From an uncultured Alistipes sp. (GTDB taxonomy: Bacteria > Bacteroidota > Bacteroidia > Bacteroidales > Rikenellaceae), in assembly GCA_947623305.1 (NCBI GenBank), contig CANQGQ010000015.1, positions 1 through 62,604 on the forward strand: a stretch of DNA of 62,604 bases, written 5' to 3'. Made by a program: the position numbers and the translations under genes. The notes beneath the pieces are model-generated. The model did not search any database and was not told the origin of the DNA. It worked only from the letters and a program-made list of their open reading frames with translations. Positions 1-8,678 of this stretch are shown piece by piece; position 1 is the stretch's first letter, and every line of letters starts with the position of its first letter.

Positions 1-504
1 GCCGAACAATCCGAGAATGCGCCGTGATAATAAGAAGAATCATACCCACCCTCGATAGTTTTCAATTGGGAACCTTTTTCGAAGGTGACGGTTGCCAAGG
101 AAGAACAGCCTTTGAAAGCTGCGGCCTCGATGGTCTCTACACTGGCGGGAATTTCGATAGACGTCAAAGCCGAACAATCCGAGAATGCGCCGTGATAATA
201 AGAAGAATCATACCCACCCTCGATAGTTTTCAATTGGGAACCTTTCTCAAAGGTTACGGTTGTCAAAGAGGAGCAGCCTTCGAAAGCTGTTGCCTCGATG
301 GTCTCGACACTGGCAGGAATTTCGATAGACGTCAAAGCCGAACAATTCGAGAATGTGCCGTATGCATAATAATAATACCCACCCTTGATAGTTTTCAATC
401 GGGAACCTTTTTCAAAGGTTACGGTTGTCAACTTAGAACAGCCTTTGAAAGCTGTAGCCCCGATGGTCTCGACGCTGGCGGGAATCTCGATAGAAGTAAT
501 AGAA
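1..504 (-). repeat. Three tandem 168-base repeats inside the BspA-like gene
   Basis: The sequence beginning GCCGAACAAT recurs at 1, 169 and 337, a period of exactly 168 bases (56 codons). The first two copies are nearly identical for their first ~80 bases and the third has diverged. The repeats code for LRR_5 units, so a change in copy number would stay in frame. Confidence 0.85.
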
Positions 505-1781
505 CAATATGAAAATGCCGAAGAACCGATTGTTTGCACGCTGGCAGGAATTTCGATGGATGTTAAAGGACAACTTGCGAAAGCCGAAGAACCGATTGTT
601 TGTACACTGGAGGGAATCTCGGTAGCTTTCAATTTGCTGCCTGCGAACATCGATTCGCCGATTTCCGTCAATACATCGGGCAAAATCAGATTTTCAACTG
701 GTGATTGGTAAAATGCTTTGGCGGGCAAGGCCGTGATGTTGACTTCCGAAATATCAAGGCTTTTCAGTTGGGGCATTTCGTGGTGAATAAACATAAAGTC
801 GACGTCGTTCAACACGCCCGTGATTTTCAACGAACCGAGGTTGGCATAGTCGTAATCGGCCAAAGCAGCCTCCAATCCGCCCAACGTCTCGACATGCACC
901 TCGGTGCAAGTGCCCAGCTGTTTGAAAATAATCGTTTGCAGGGTCGTGCCCTGTTCGCTCAACAACCGCACCGTAGCGAAGCGCGAAACCCCGTCGTTGG
1001 CCGCAATCTGAAACGTAACGGTCTCTTCCCGCATGGCCCGAGTTTCGACGACCGACAACCACGATTGAGCGTCTTGGGGTATATCGACCGTATAATCGAG
1101 GTTGGTGGAGAGTTTGATTTCTCGGGTGCCGCCTTCGACCGAGGCCTCGACAACGTTATCGGCCAGGATAATCTGCCCCTGCATGCAATCGATTGCGGCC
1201 ATCACGGTACGATAGGAGCCGTCGTTGGCAAAAACGAGCACCTCGCTTTCGACGATCGGGTCGGGTGCCGTAATGGTGATGGTCCCTTTCTCCGTAGTCG
1301 AAGCGTCGACCGAAACTTTCCATCCATCCTGTGCAAGAGCCTTGACGACGGTTTGCTCGGTTGCCCCTGTGATGGTGTAACCGATCGTTTTGCTCTCGCC
1401 GCCATTGAGGATAGCGACTTCGGTCGTATCGAATGCGATGGCGAATGCCGAATTGTCGCCCTTGGGGATGGTGATGACCGTATCGTCTGGTAATTTGAAA
1501 TATACAGCATCATCATCTTGGGATACTTCGATATTGTCTGCATTCTTGCCGTTTGTGATAGAAACCGAACTTCCATCAGAGAATGTAATTTCATAACCGT
1601 TTTCGGTTGGGGTGATAGAATGAACGAGAAGATTGTTCTCGTAGGCACGCATCACGGTTTCAAGTGTTTCGATACGATGCTGTAAGGATTCGATATTCTG
1701 TCTGATGTCAGAATCGTCGTACTTGTCGCTGCAACCCAACAGCAACAGCGTGCACAAAAAGAAAGCTAAAAGGTTTTTCAT
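1..1781 (-). CDS. BspA-like leucine-rich-repeat surface lipoprotein, 3' end cut off by the window
   Basis: The frame stays open from the ATG at 1781 to the window edge (about 593 residues). The N-terminus MKNLLAFFLCTLLLLLGCSD is a lipoprotein signal with the acylated Cys near residue 18, followed by a short coiled coil. A DUF4988-like segment (SITPTENGYEITFSDGSSVS) and BACON-like beta domains come next. The C-terminal part visible here is LRR_5/BspA repeats of the type SCPLTSIEIPASVQTIGSSAF, first as ~23-residue units and then as three 56-residue units. Family knowledge suggests surface adhesion or binding; the ligand is unknown. It starts 9 bases after the stop of the 172-aa gene upstream, so the two are probably co-transcribed. 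Confidence 0.85.
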   Translation of the reverse strand, partial: MKNLLAFFLCTLLLLGCSDKYDDSDIRQNIESLQHRIETLETVMRAYENNLLVHSITPTENGYEITFSDGSSVSITNGKNADNIEVSQDDDAVYFKLPDDTVITIPKGDNSAFAIAFDTTEVAILNGGESKTIGYTITGATEQTVVKALAQDGWKVSVDASTTEKGTITITAPDPIVESEVLVFANDGSYRTVMAAIDCMQGQIILADNVVEASVEGGTREIKLSTNLDYTVDIPQDAQSWLSVVETRAMREETVTFQIAANDGVSRFATVRLLSEQGTTLQTIIFKQLGTCTEVHVETLGGLEAALADYDYANLGSLKITGVLNDVDFMFIHHEMPQLKSLDISEVNITALPAKAFYQSPVENLILPDVLTEIGESMFAGSKLKATEIPSSVQTIGSSAFASCPLTSIEIPASVQTIGSSAFSYCSITSIEIPASVETIGATAFKGCSKLTTVTFEKGSRLKTIKGGYYYYAYGTFSNCSALTSIEIPASVETIEATAFEGCSSLTTVTFEKGSQLKTIEGGYDSSYYHGAFSDCSALTSIEIPASVETIEAAAFKGCSSLATVTFEKGSQLKTIEGGYDSSYYHGAFSDCS

Positions 1782-1790
1782 AGGATTAAT

Positions 1791-2309
1791 CTATTTTTTA
1801 AGAATTGATTTGATAACTTCTTTGAGTGTGTTAATTTCGTGCATACCAGGTGTAAAATCCGATATATCTGCAATGGTATCGACGAAATCGCAGTATCTCA
1901 CAGTTTGTTTTATAAGTTTATTTAAGAAATAAATTCGCATGTAATATGCATCTATTTTACAATCACTGCCAAGAATCTCATCCTTGCAATAGATTACTGG
2001 TTGATCTTCATAAGTAATCGTCGCATTGCACTTTTGGGGTTTACTATCAACAGGTTCAAACACGAAATTATCGGATGCTTCGCATTTTCGAAAATACAAA
2101 TATCGACTACCTTTATATAGGGATTCTATTAAATCATTGTAAACATGATCGAAGAATTCCAAGTAGTCTTCTCCGTTAAAGTTTTCTTTCATCTTGTAGG
2201 CTCCGAGTAATAAAGGAAGCATTATTGCCGATGAAATAAATTCTTTCTTTTTCAGCTCTTTAATCAACTGAATAACAAATGGTTCATTTGTTTCTCCTTG
2301 TAACACCAT
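1791..2309 (-). CDS. Hypothetical protein, 172 aa, AT-rich
   Basis: I do not recognise the family. The protein is soluble-looking and acidic/aromatic, with no signal peptide and one weak hydrophobic stretch (SSAIMLPLLLGAY, about residues 26-38). Base composition is clearly more AT-rich than the chromosomal genes to the right, which suggests acquired DNA. The stop lies 9 bases before the BspA-like gene on the same strand, so they may form one transcript from the promoter at 2614-2621. The ATG at 2309 is preceded by no obvious ribosome-binding site. Confidence 0.6.
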   Translation of the reverse strand: MVLQGETNEPFVIQLIKELKKKEFISSAIMLPLLLGAYKMKENFNGEDYLEFFDHVYNDLIESLYKGSRYLYFRKCEASDNFVFEPVDSKPQKCNATITYEDQPVIYCKDEILGSDCKIDAYYMRIYFLNKLIKQTVRYCDFVDTIADISDFTPGMHEINTLKEVIKSILKK

Positions 2310-2959
2310 AACACAATAGTTTTGTCACCGTATCGACTCCGCTGCGGTGGGTTTTCATAATAGGGATAAAATAAAGAAAGTGTGGAGTCGTCCGTTTATC
2401 TGACAGTAGGCATTTGGCGGCGCCCGAGAACAAATAAACAATACCCCACACCGAATAGCAGTTGCATCGGGAACCGATACAAAAACTATACACGGTGATG
2501 AATGTCCTGTATTGCCTATCCTTGTTCTCTGAAAATCGCCAAATTTTACTGTCAAGGATTAGCGAAACACTTTCACTAAATAAATTTGTCGCAAACCCAG
2601 CGGATTTGCACGACAAAGTTAATAAAAATGTTCGGCAATACGCAACATTCGTTGGGGTATTGTTATCAAAAATATGTCGGTGCAAAGTTCCGAAAAACAA
2701 ATTTTTTGTGCAATAGGTAGTCGTCTGGATACAAAATTTTGTTATTCGTAACTCGGGGCGGTACATTTCGTTCGTTTCGGGTGCTGAAATTGCAAAATCG
2801 TGCGTTTTGCGGTGTTTGCAGATCGCTTTTCGATGCTTTTTGTAGGCGTAAATGCAGAAAACAGCACAAAACGATGTTTTTGTCTTTGCAGATGCGGTTG
2901 CGTATTCTGCTTATTTTCTGTTGTTTGCTCGATAATACCCTTTCGAATTGCCGTTGTTT
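2310..2959. other. Gene-free stretch, 650 bases
   Basis: Short frames occur on both strands but none has a recognisable product or convincing codon use. The stretch holds a minus-strand promoter at 2614-2621 for the genes on its left. The rest looks like decayed island DNA. Confidence 0.5.
2614..2621 (-). promoter_or_regulatory. Bacteroidetes-type promoter (-7 TAACTTTG)
   Basis: On the minus strand TAACTTTG is preceded by TTG with a 21-base spacer. It would drive the 172-aa gene and the BspA-like gene with a leader of about 300 bases. Confidence 0.5.
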
Positions 2960-3256
2960 TCACACTGCTGCAATTTTTCGAATCACGTCGTCCAGGCAGA
3001 TTGCCTGTCCGCTCGATCGACGTCCCCACCAATGGCAGCCGAGCGCTTCGATTACAATCTCGTCCTGCTCTCGAAGTTTCCGTGCCAGGTAAGACGAGAC
3101 CAGCCACCACTCGAAAACCTCGTCATCCGTATCGAGGAAAGGATACAGATACGTTTCATCGATCCTGCCTGCCCGAATCAGTTCCTCGACCACCTCATGC
3201 TGTTCGCAAAACACATGTGAATCCACGATGCGTTTTGCCCTTGAATGTTTGTCCAT
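2960..3256 (-). CDS. Conserved hypothetical protein, 98 aa
   Basis: A small acidic protein with no signal peptide. The C-terminal half is Trp/Gly-rich (DEVFEWWLVSSYLARKL, then GCHWWGRRSSGQAI), which looks like a constrained domain rather than a chance frame. Similar small proteins occur on Bacteroidetes mobile elements as far as I recall, but I cannot name a family. It diverges from the coiled-coil gene at 3447. Confidence 0.55.
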   Translation of the reverse strand: MDKHSRAKRIVDSHVFCEQHEVVEELIRAGRIDETYLYPFLDTDDEVFEWWLVSSYLARKLREQDEIVIEALGCHWWGRRSSGQAICLDDVIRKIAAV

Positions 3257-3446
3257 ATTTTTTGCTCTTTACATTCGATAAGGGGACGGGGGATTTGATC
3301 TGTTACTCTTTATAGTGCTGGGACATAAAGATGAGTGGTATCGCATTTTCTCATTCTATAAATCAAATTGAACACTATGTACGAGAATTTGAATTGTTAT
3401 ATTTATTTTATAATTTTACACAATTCATAACTATTACTCGAAACTT

Positions 3447-4691
3447 ATGGCGGCAATATCATTAGAAGAACGTAGGCAGAAAGCGGTAGAATTAGTAGCA
3501 GAAATTACTATATTAAAAAGTTCTTTGGATACCATTGTTAAAGATGCCAATTCTTTACTTGGGGATATAAAGTCGAATGATAAAATTTATAAGTCTCTTG
3601 TTGAAAAATTAGATGCAATTAGCAAAGAGACCTCGACAGCTATTACGGGGTTTAAAGGAGATAAAAACAAAATAACAAAACTCCTTAATGAGGCCGAACG
3701 GTTTTATAAAGACAAATATGTCCCTTTGGCAGCTAAATATGCAACAAAAAGGAAAGAATTTACCTCAGATACAATCGGTGCAGATAAAGAACGGAAAAAG
3801 TTTGAAAAATTAAAAGCAGCTTGCGCATCCCAATATAACGAAATCATCATTTTGGGAAAAAATTATAAGGCAAGGATTGTAGAGTTAAAAAAGATCGAGA
3901 GTGCTATTCAGAACTTGCATCGCACCGCCGAGCAAAATAAAGGCAAGATAAATAAGTTATATGAGAGTGTTGTAGCCATACATAAAGAGATTACAACACG
4001 CAACACCAATATCAAATATTTAGAAAATGAATGTGCTACTCTTACAAAGAGCATTCAAAAATATACTCGTGAATCAGATAGCAATGCTAAAAAAATAGAA
4101 AAATTATATCAGGATTCAGAAACGAAATTAGCTAAGATTCAGGGAATCTATGAGATTGCAAGTGAAACGGGTCTTAGTGGTGAATTTGAGAAGCGACGAA
4201 ACACGCTGAATAAAGAAATTAAAAAATGGGAAATATATATATTAGTAACATCCAGTCTGTTGTTTATTGGTATTATAGGGTTATTTATTTTCCAATTAGG
4301 TATGAATAACTGGATGTTAAATGCGACTTTCGATTTGAATTTTTACATCCGATTTTTGATCTTTTCCCCTGTTGTCTATTACCTTTATTTTATTTCAGTA
4401 CAATATAGTAAAGTGAAACAATTACACGATAAGTATGCGTTTAAAGTAACTCTTTCCATGACTATTCAATCGCACATCGAGTTGCTAACACAACGAGGGT
4501 ATTTTAATGATGAGAAGCATCTTGATCAAATAATAGAGTTTGTACTCGATGGATTCAGAAATATTTATCGTGAACCTAATAATAGTTCTGATGATTATAA
4601 AATGAAGATAAAACTGGCAGATTTTGAGATTGAAATGCAAAAGAAATTCATTGACCAATTGGCAAAATTAACCCCTAAGCAATCTCGATAA
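3447..4691 (+). CDS. Coiled-coil protein with two membrane helices, 414 aa
   Basis: I do not recognise a named family. Residues 1-250 are almost continuous Lys/Glu-rich heptad-like helix (long coiled coil). Residues 262-284 and 299-318 are hydrophobic membrane helices. Residues 320-414 form a soluble helical tail beginning YSKVKQLHDKYAFKVTL. A GLSGEFEKRRNTL segment sits just before the first membrane helix. There is no signal peptide, so the coiled coil is probably cytoplasmic. Codon use is strongly AT-rich, unlike the core genes, and the gene sits between degenerate mobile-element genes, so it is likely cargo of the island. A defence or membrane-effector role is possible but is inference only. 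Confidence 0.75.
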   Translation: MAAISLEERRQKAVELVAEITILKSSLDTIVKDANSLLGDIKSNDKIYKSLVEKLDAISKETSTAITGFKGDKNKITKLLNEAERFYKDKYVPLAAKYATKRKEFTSDTIGADKERKKFEKLKAACASQYNEIIILGKNYKARIVELKKIESAIQNLHRTAEQNKGKINKLYESVVAIHKEITTRNTNIKYLENECATLTKSIQKYTRESDSNAKKIEKLYQDSETKLAKIQGIYEIASETGLSGEFEKRRNTLNKEIKKWEIYILVTSSLLFIGIIGLFIFQLGMNNWMLNATFDLNFYIRFLIFSPVVYYLYFISVQYSKVKQLHDKYAFKVTLSMTIQSHIELLTQRGYFNDEKHLDQIIEFVLDGFRNIYREPNNSSDDYKMKIKLADFEIEMQKKFIDQLAKLTPKQSR

Positions 4692-4705
4692 TTTTTCGAG
4701 TACAA

Positions 4706-4745
4706 AAACACTCCGACCAGCATTAGCCAGTCGGAGTTCGTTTTT
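4706..4745 (+). terminator. Bidirectional rho-independent terminator
   Basis: CTCCGAC (4711-4717) pairs with GTCGGAG (4730-4736). The stem is followed by TTCGTTTTT and preceded by CAAAAACA, so it can serve the coiled-coil gene on the plus strand and the helicase remnant on the minus strand. Confidence 0.7.
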
Positions 4746-4830
4746 ACTTTGCAATCATCCTGTCCCTGACGATCGTTATGCAGGCTGTTGTCGTGCCGCT
4801 GATTTTGGGCGCGGTCTGCTTCACTTCGTA

Positions 4831-6560
4831 TCACCTGGCCAGGTCGGTCGCCTTGGCCATTCGATGGATTCCTAAGTCATCGTATATGCGTTGCAGTTCC
4901 GTTTTGACCCTGCTTTTGGCGATGGCCGTCTGTTTGGCGAAAAGGGCGTTTATCATCAGCACGATTTTATACTCGGTCGGCAAGGACTGGCGTTTGGCCA
5001 ACTCGCGGCGGATGTTGCCGACGTGGTATTTCAAAGCCGCTACTTTCGCAGTTCCCAACTCATCGTAAGCCTGTTTCACGAGCGGCTGTTTTGTCGCGAT
5101 TCGAGCGCATGACTCCTCGTGGCTCTCCAACGAGAATGACGGCAGGGTCGTTTTCAGCCAATGGTATTCGTCGAACAAGTCTTTGAACGTTACCCGCAAA
5201 TGAGGCTCGGTTCCCAACTTCTCGATAAGCTTGCTGAACGTATGCTGCATGATGCTGTATCCGTTTGTTTTCAGTTCATCCGCAAGATGGACGTAGGTTC
5301 TGTAAATATGGCGGCAGATTTTGAAGTTCACGATGTCCATGTTGGCGAGGTTCTTATCCACCACCAGCCGATTATCTTCTATGCGTACATACTGTTCGTT
5401 GATGTAGGGGATTTTCGATAAGGTCTTGCTGCGTGCCGTGTCGCTCAAAGAATTGATCTCCTCGGCGTATTGCACGGCCTCCCGCAAGGTTTTCTCGGTA
5501 GCAGCCACGAATTCATCCAGGGTTACCTCGCGGCTGTATTTGGTCGTGGAATAGACATGGATGATTTCGCCCTTGTATCTGGAATCCCGCAGCCGACCGC
5601 AGATCTGAGTGAACAGGGTCGAAATATCCAACAGCGTGTGGGCCTTGCGACCGTCGCTGACGATGAACGTTACGCCATTTTCATCGTAGAGATCGCACCC
5701 TTCGAAACAGGTCGAGGTGTAAAAGTTGATCTTCTTCACGGGGTCGGACGGTTGGCCGATGGAATAATCCGCGCTTAATTTACGTCGGTTGCGCGTTCCG
5801 TTGTCTCCGCTGGCGGAGCAGACGATCTTGACCTGTTCGGGCGGAAGTTCGGCCAGGCCGATCACCTCGGCGATGAACTCCACGCTGTTGACGAAAATAT
5901 GCAGGTTGTAGGGCAGCCCTTTGTCCAATACCTTTCGGCATTCCTGAACGATGTATCGGGCAGGTCGGGAGGTCTGACGGGAATGGATTGCGACCTCGGT
6001 CGATCGGGGCCAGCGGATGGCACAAACGGGCAGGTGTTTCAATTCCTCCAAAACATACTTCCGTTCGATCGGGGTGGCGGTCATGTAAGTAACCCGTGCG
6101 AACCGATTCGCTGCTGCCAACAGGTTCCGAATGGCCGTATGGCGGAACGAATAGGCGTTGAACAAGACGTGCCATTCGTCCACCAATAAAAATAGGTCTT
6201 TATAAGGATGAAGTCCTGCCGCTTCCAGTGCCCGAATCGTTCGTGGCAGGGAATAATCTTCAACGGGGAGTGAGTACGCGCATAGTCGATGATCGTTCGT
6301 TCGTCAATGCCCTCGTAAACGCCCAAAACCGAAATCGCATCGTTACGATAAACGGTCTTGTTCTTCACCAAGGCCACATACGGCATGGCGATCAGGGTCG
6401 GTACGGCATTGCGGATCGCCAATTCGGTAGCACCGCAACCCGTCTGCCGTTTATTGAACAGGCAGTTTACGGGAAGCTCGGTCAGAAAGTCCGACAAATA
6501 TGCAGCTCCATCGGGAGCATCGATCACTCAATCTTGATCGGAACAGTTATTCGTATTCAT
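4831..6560 (-). pseudogene. Frameshifted SF2-like helicase gene of a mobile element
   Basis: Two overlapping frames together encode one helicase-like protein. The first part carries a Walker A-like motif (RQTGCGATELA). The second carries a DExH box (LVDEWHVLF), MTATPIE (motif III) and QICGRLRDS (motif VI-like). The reading frame breaks near 6248-6257: upstream reads THSPLKII, and the continuation SLPRTIRALEAAGLHPYKD lies in another frame. From memory, relatives on Bacteroidetes elements read roughly KI(I/M)VTYDSLPR here, so about 13 bases seem to be missing. The ATG at 6560 is also followed after ten codons by an in-frame TGA (6528-6530), although the GTG right after it could start translation. 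The product is probably non-functional. Confidence 0.75.
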
Positions 6561-6771
6561 ACTTGTAAATGTTTAGCGGTTAATCGTATCTTTTTATTTG
6601 AAATCTTCGGTTATCTTCCATATTTTTTAATCCTGTAATCGTATCTATAAAGAAAATCTTCGTTTCGCACTCAAAAAATGTGGAAACGATGCACAAAAAT
6701 AAGGCAGACGGTAGCTGCCTTGCGAAAATCGGTCGTTTGGTAAGTAGGATCGTACCCGCTTTCGGGTTTTG

Positions 6772-6779
6772 CAAAGATA
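6772..6779 (-). promoter_or_regulatory. Bacteroidetes-type promoter (-7 TATCTTTG)
   Basis: On the minus strand TTTGG precedes TATCTTTG with a 19-base spacer, a near-consensus pair. It points at the helicase remnant and leaves a leader of more than 200 bases. Confidence 0.65.
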
Positions 6780-6987
6780 CGAACCGCCGTGAGGGAATCC
6801 AAACATCGGAGTAGTTATTTTCAGCCGTTCCCACAGAAAAACGCAAATGCACAGACCGAGCGAATCCGCCTATCCCGTACCATGTAAAACGGTCTGCTCG
6901 GGCCGACGATTCGCTTTTTGTTCTGAATGCCTTGTAAAACACGATTTTTTGTACTGATCGGCTGGTAAAACACGCTTCCCGAAGTCA

Positions 6988-7021
6988 AACAGAACAATTT
7001 TTCAGGCTGGTTTGTTCTGTT
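6988..7021. promoter_or_regulatory. Perfect inverted repeat, possible operator
   Basis: AACAGAACAA (6988-6997) and TTGTTCTGTT (7012-7021) are exact reverse complements separated by 14 bases. They end about ten bases upstream of the -33 element of the promoter for the 277-aa gene, and no T-run follows, so an operator is likelier than a terminator. Confidence 0.4.
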
Positions 7022-7054
7022 ATTCCTGGGTTTGCTGCTTTTACAGGGATTCGT

Positions 7055-7062
7055 TATCTTTG
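7055..7062 (+). promoter_or_regulatory. Bacteroidetes-type promoter (-7 TATCTTTG)
   Basis: TTTG at 7031-7034 and TATCTTTG with a 20-base spacer lie directly upstream of the ATG at 7091. Confidence 0.7.
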
Positions 7063-7090
7063 AAACATAGAAAAACGTATACGACCACCT

Positions 7091-7924
7091 ATGAGCCATG
7101 CCATACCTTGCAACTGGAGCGATGAAGCCATGGAGTATGTCGATAAACTGGCAGACAAAATCAATGTCGGCTGGGATGGCGAATGCGAGTGTCCGAGCGA
7201 TTGGGCCTTTCGTTTTCTATCCCGTATGAAAGCGGGAGCCATCAAAACACCGTTTTCGTATGAGGCGTTTGTCAACAACAAGGAGATAATCGCTACATTG
7301 GAAAGCTACGCATTGGACATCGAGAAATACTGGTTCGTTCTGCTGTTCATCTACGATATTACGTGCGATTTCGGCATCCATGCGGCGGATGCCAGCAAGA
7401 CGGATTACGATCTGTTCGTTGAGATAAACGCCTACTTGCAGCAGCATCCGCACGCTGTTCTTTACCTGTCGGACGATCGGGAGTTGCGCAAAAACAACCG
7501 TTATGAAACCGACAGCCCTGCGATTTTGCTGAATCTGCGTCGATTCGTGAAACAAGAACTGGACAAATACCGAGAACGGCCTCGAATAAAAGTGTGGACG
7601 CACGATGTCCAGTGCAATAATTACACGCTATCGTTAGGTGCAGCCCAACAGCAAGTGTTGATGTACAAATTATATAAAGCCTTGTTCGCCGTGCTTGGAC
7701 TGCCCGATTTACGGGCCAAGAAAGGGGGAACCGTTTCGTACAGTAAAATGCTTCTCGTTTCCCGAATCATCTATTTTTGTCGATTGACTACAAACGAATC
7801 CTTTGTGGTAGAGGATTCCTCCCTGAAAGGGGTGCTCAAACAATACAGAGACTTCGATTTCAATCGACGGCATCCCAGAACCTATACGGGCGGTTTGAAT
7901 CTGTCCGAAAACAAGGGTGAGTAA
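7091..7924 (+). CDS. Conserved hypothetical island protein, 277 aa
   Basis: I do not recognise a named domain. There is no signal peptide. The N-terminus is acidic (YVDKLADKINVGWDGECEC), the middle is aromatic helical (YWFVLLFIYDITCDFGIH) and the C-terminal third is basic. It has a near-consensus promoter 28 bases upstream and a palindrome in front of that, so expression may be controlled. Its place in the island next to the 188-aa gene and the integrase suggests an element-maintenance or accessory role, but nothing in the sequence states it. Confidence 0.7.
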   Translation: MSHAIPCNWSDEAMEYVDKLADKINVGWDGECECPSDWAFRFLSRMKAGAIKTPFSYEAFVNNKEIIATLESYALDIEKYWFVLLFIYDITCDFGIHAADASKTDYDLFVEINAYLQQHPHAVLYLSDDRELRKNNRYETDSPAILLNLRRFVKQELDKYRERPRIKVWTHDVQCNNYTLSLGAAQQQVLMYKLYKALFAVLGLPDLRAKKGGTVSYSKMLLVSRIIYFCRLTTNESFVVEDSSLKGVLKQYRDFDFNRRHPRTYTGGLNLSENKGE

Positions 7925-8047
7925 ATCGCCCTGAGGTTTACTCCCTAAAATCGAGATTTTCTGCCCCCATCTTTGCAGTGTCGAGAAATCCCTCGATGCT
8001 GCTGAGACAATGGGCGGGTCTTAGGCAGTTTAGAAGCCCCTCCGTTA

Positions 8048-8614
8048 ATGGACGGAGTAAATAAAAACATGTTACCATCTAACATTTATCCCGCAGCCGA
8101 AGTAGCTGCGAACGTCGAGAACGGGAACAACGCCGTTAAAGCGCATGCACCCAAGGTGGAGCATCGACGCGGGCAAACCCCTTCCAAACGGCACCAGATT
8201 CCTGCGTTGTGGAAAGTGCTGGGCAAGTCTCGCGCTGTGTTCATGGTGCAGATCACCAAGACCAACGAGGTTAAAGCAAATTGCATCCAGCGATTCATGC
8301 CTGCACTTTATGCCGACACGAACCAGTTTTGGATCGACTTCATGGAGCAGGTAAATATCTTGCTCGACAGCCGCCGATTCTGCCGTGAAAGCAAAGCGTT
8401 GGGGGCCCAGCCCGAGCATGTGGCCGAACACGTGGTGTTCCTTGGAAGCGCCTCTGTGAAAAAGGTGTTGCGCGAGGGGGTACAGAGCACGTTAGGTGCG
8501 TCGATTCAGTTCTACAAGGAACGGTTTTCGCCAGCCGAGGCAGACAATTACCGTGAAGAGGCAGAAGAAGAACGGATTGCAGATCAGCCTGCATCGAACG
8601 AGACGGCGATATGA
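8048..8614 (+). CDS. Conserved hypothetical island protein, 188 aa (168-181 aa if later start)
   Basis: Family not recognised. The protein is soluble, with a basic N-terminal third (HRRGQTPSKRHQIPALWKVLGK) and an acidic C-terminus (EEAEEERIADQ). The second ATG at 8069 has the A-rich upstream stretch typical of Bacteroidetes starts (AAATAAAAAC) and may be the true start. A small hairpin (CTCCGT/ACGGAG) overlaps the first start. The gene ends just before a strong terminator shared with the integrase gene. Confidence 0.65.
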   Translation: MDGVNKNMLPSNIYPAAEVAANVENGNNAVKAHAPKVEHRRGQTPSKRHQIPALWKVLGKSRAVFMVQITKTNEVKANCIQRFMPALYADTNQFWIDFMEQVNILLDSRRFCRESKALGAQPEHVAEHVVFLGSASVKKVLREGVQSTLGASIQFYKERFSPAEADNYREEAEEERIADQPASNETAI

Positions 8615-8637
8615 TGTCAATCGCTGCCACGGTCGGA

Positions 8638-8677
8638 AAGAAAAGAGGTTGCGGAAATAATCCGTAGCCTCTTTTTC
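8638..8677. terminator. Bidirectional terminator between the 188-aa gene and the integrase
   Basis: AAAAGAGG at 8641-8648 pairs with CCTCTTTTT at 8669-8676 around an inner CGGA/TCCG stem. A-runs on the left and T-runs on the right make it usable from both sides. Confidence 0.75.
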
Positions 8678-8678
8678 T

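Larger units (their letters stand above)
6561..7090. other. Divergent regulatory region between helicase remnant and 277-aa gene
   Basis: I see no credible gene. The stretch holds a minus-strand promoter (6772-6779), a plus-strand promoter (7055-7062), a perfect 10-base inverted repeat (6988-6997 with 7012-7021) and three GTAAAAC words near 6884, 6933 and 6965. Confidence 0.55.

Noticed and set aside
2284..2766. 160-residue minus-strand frame
   Set aside because: It runs through the promoter at 2614 and into the 172-aa gene; the composition is not protein-like.
6580..6942. 120-residue minus-strand frame upstream of the helicase remnant
   Set aside because: It overlaps a near-consensus promoter (6772-6779) and shows no domain.
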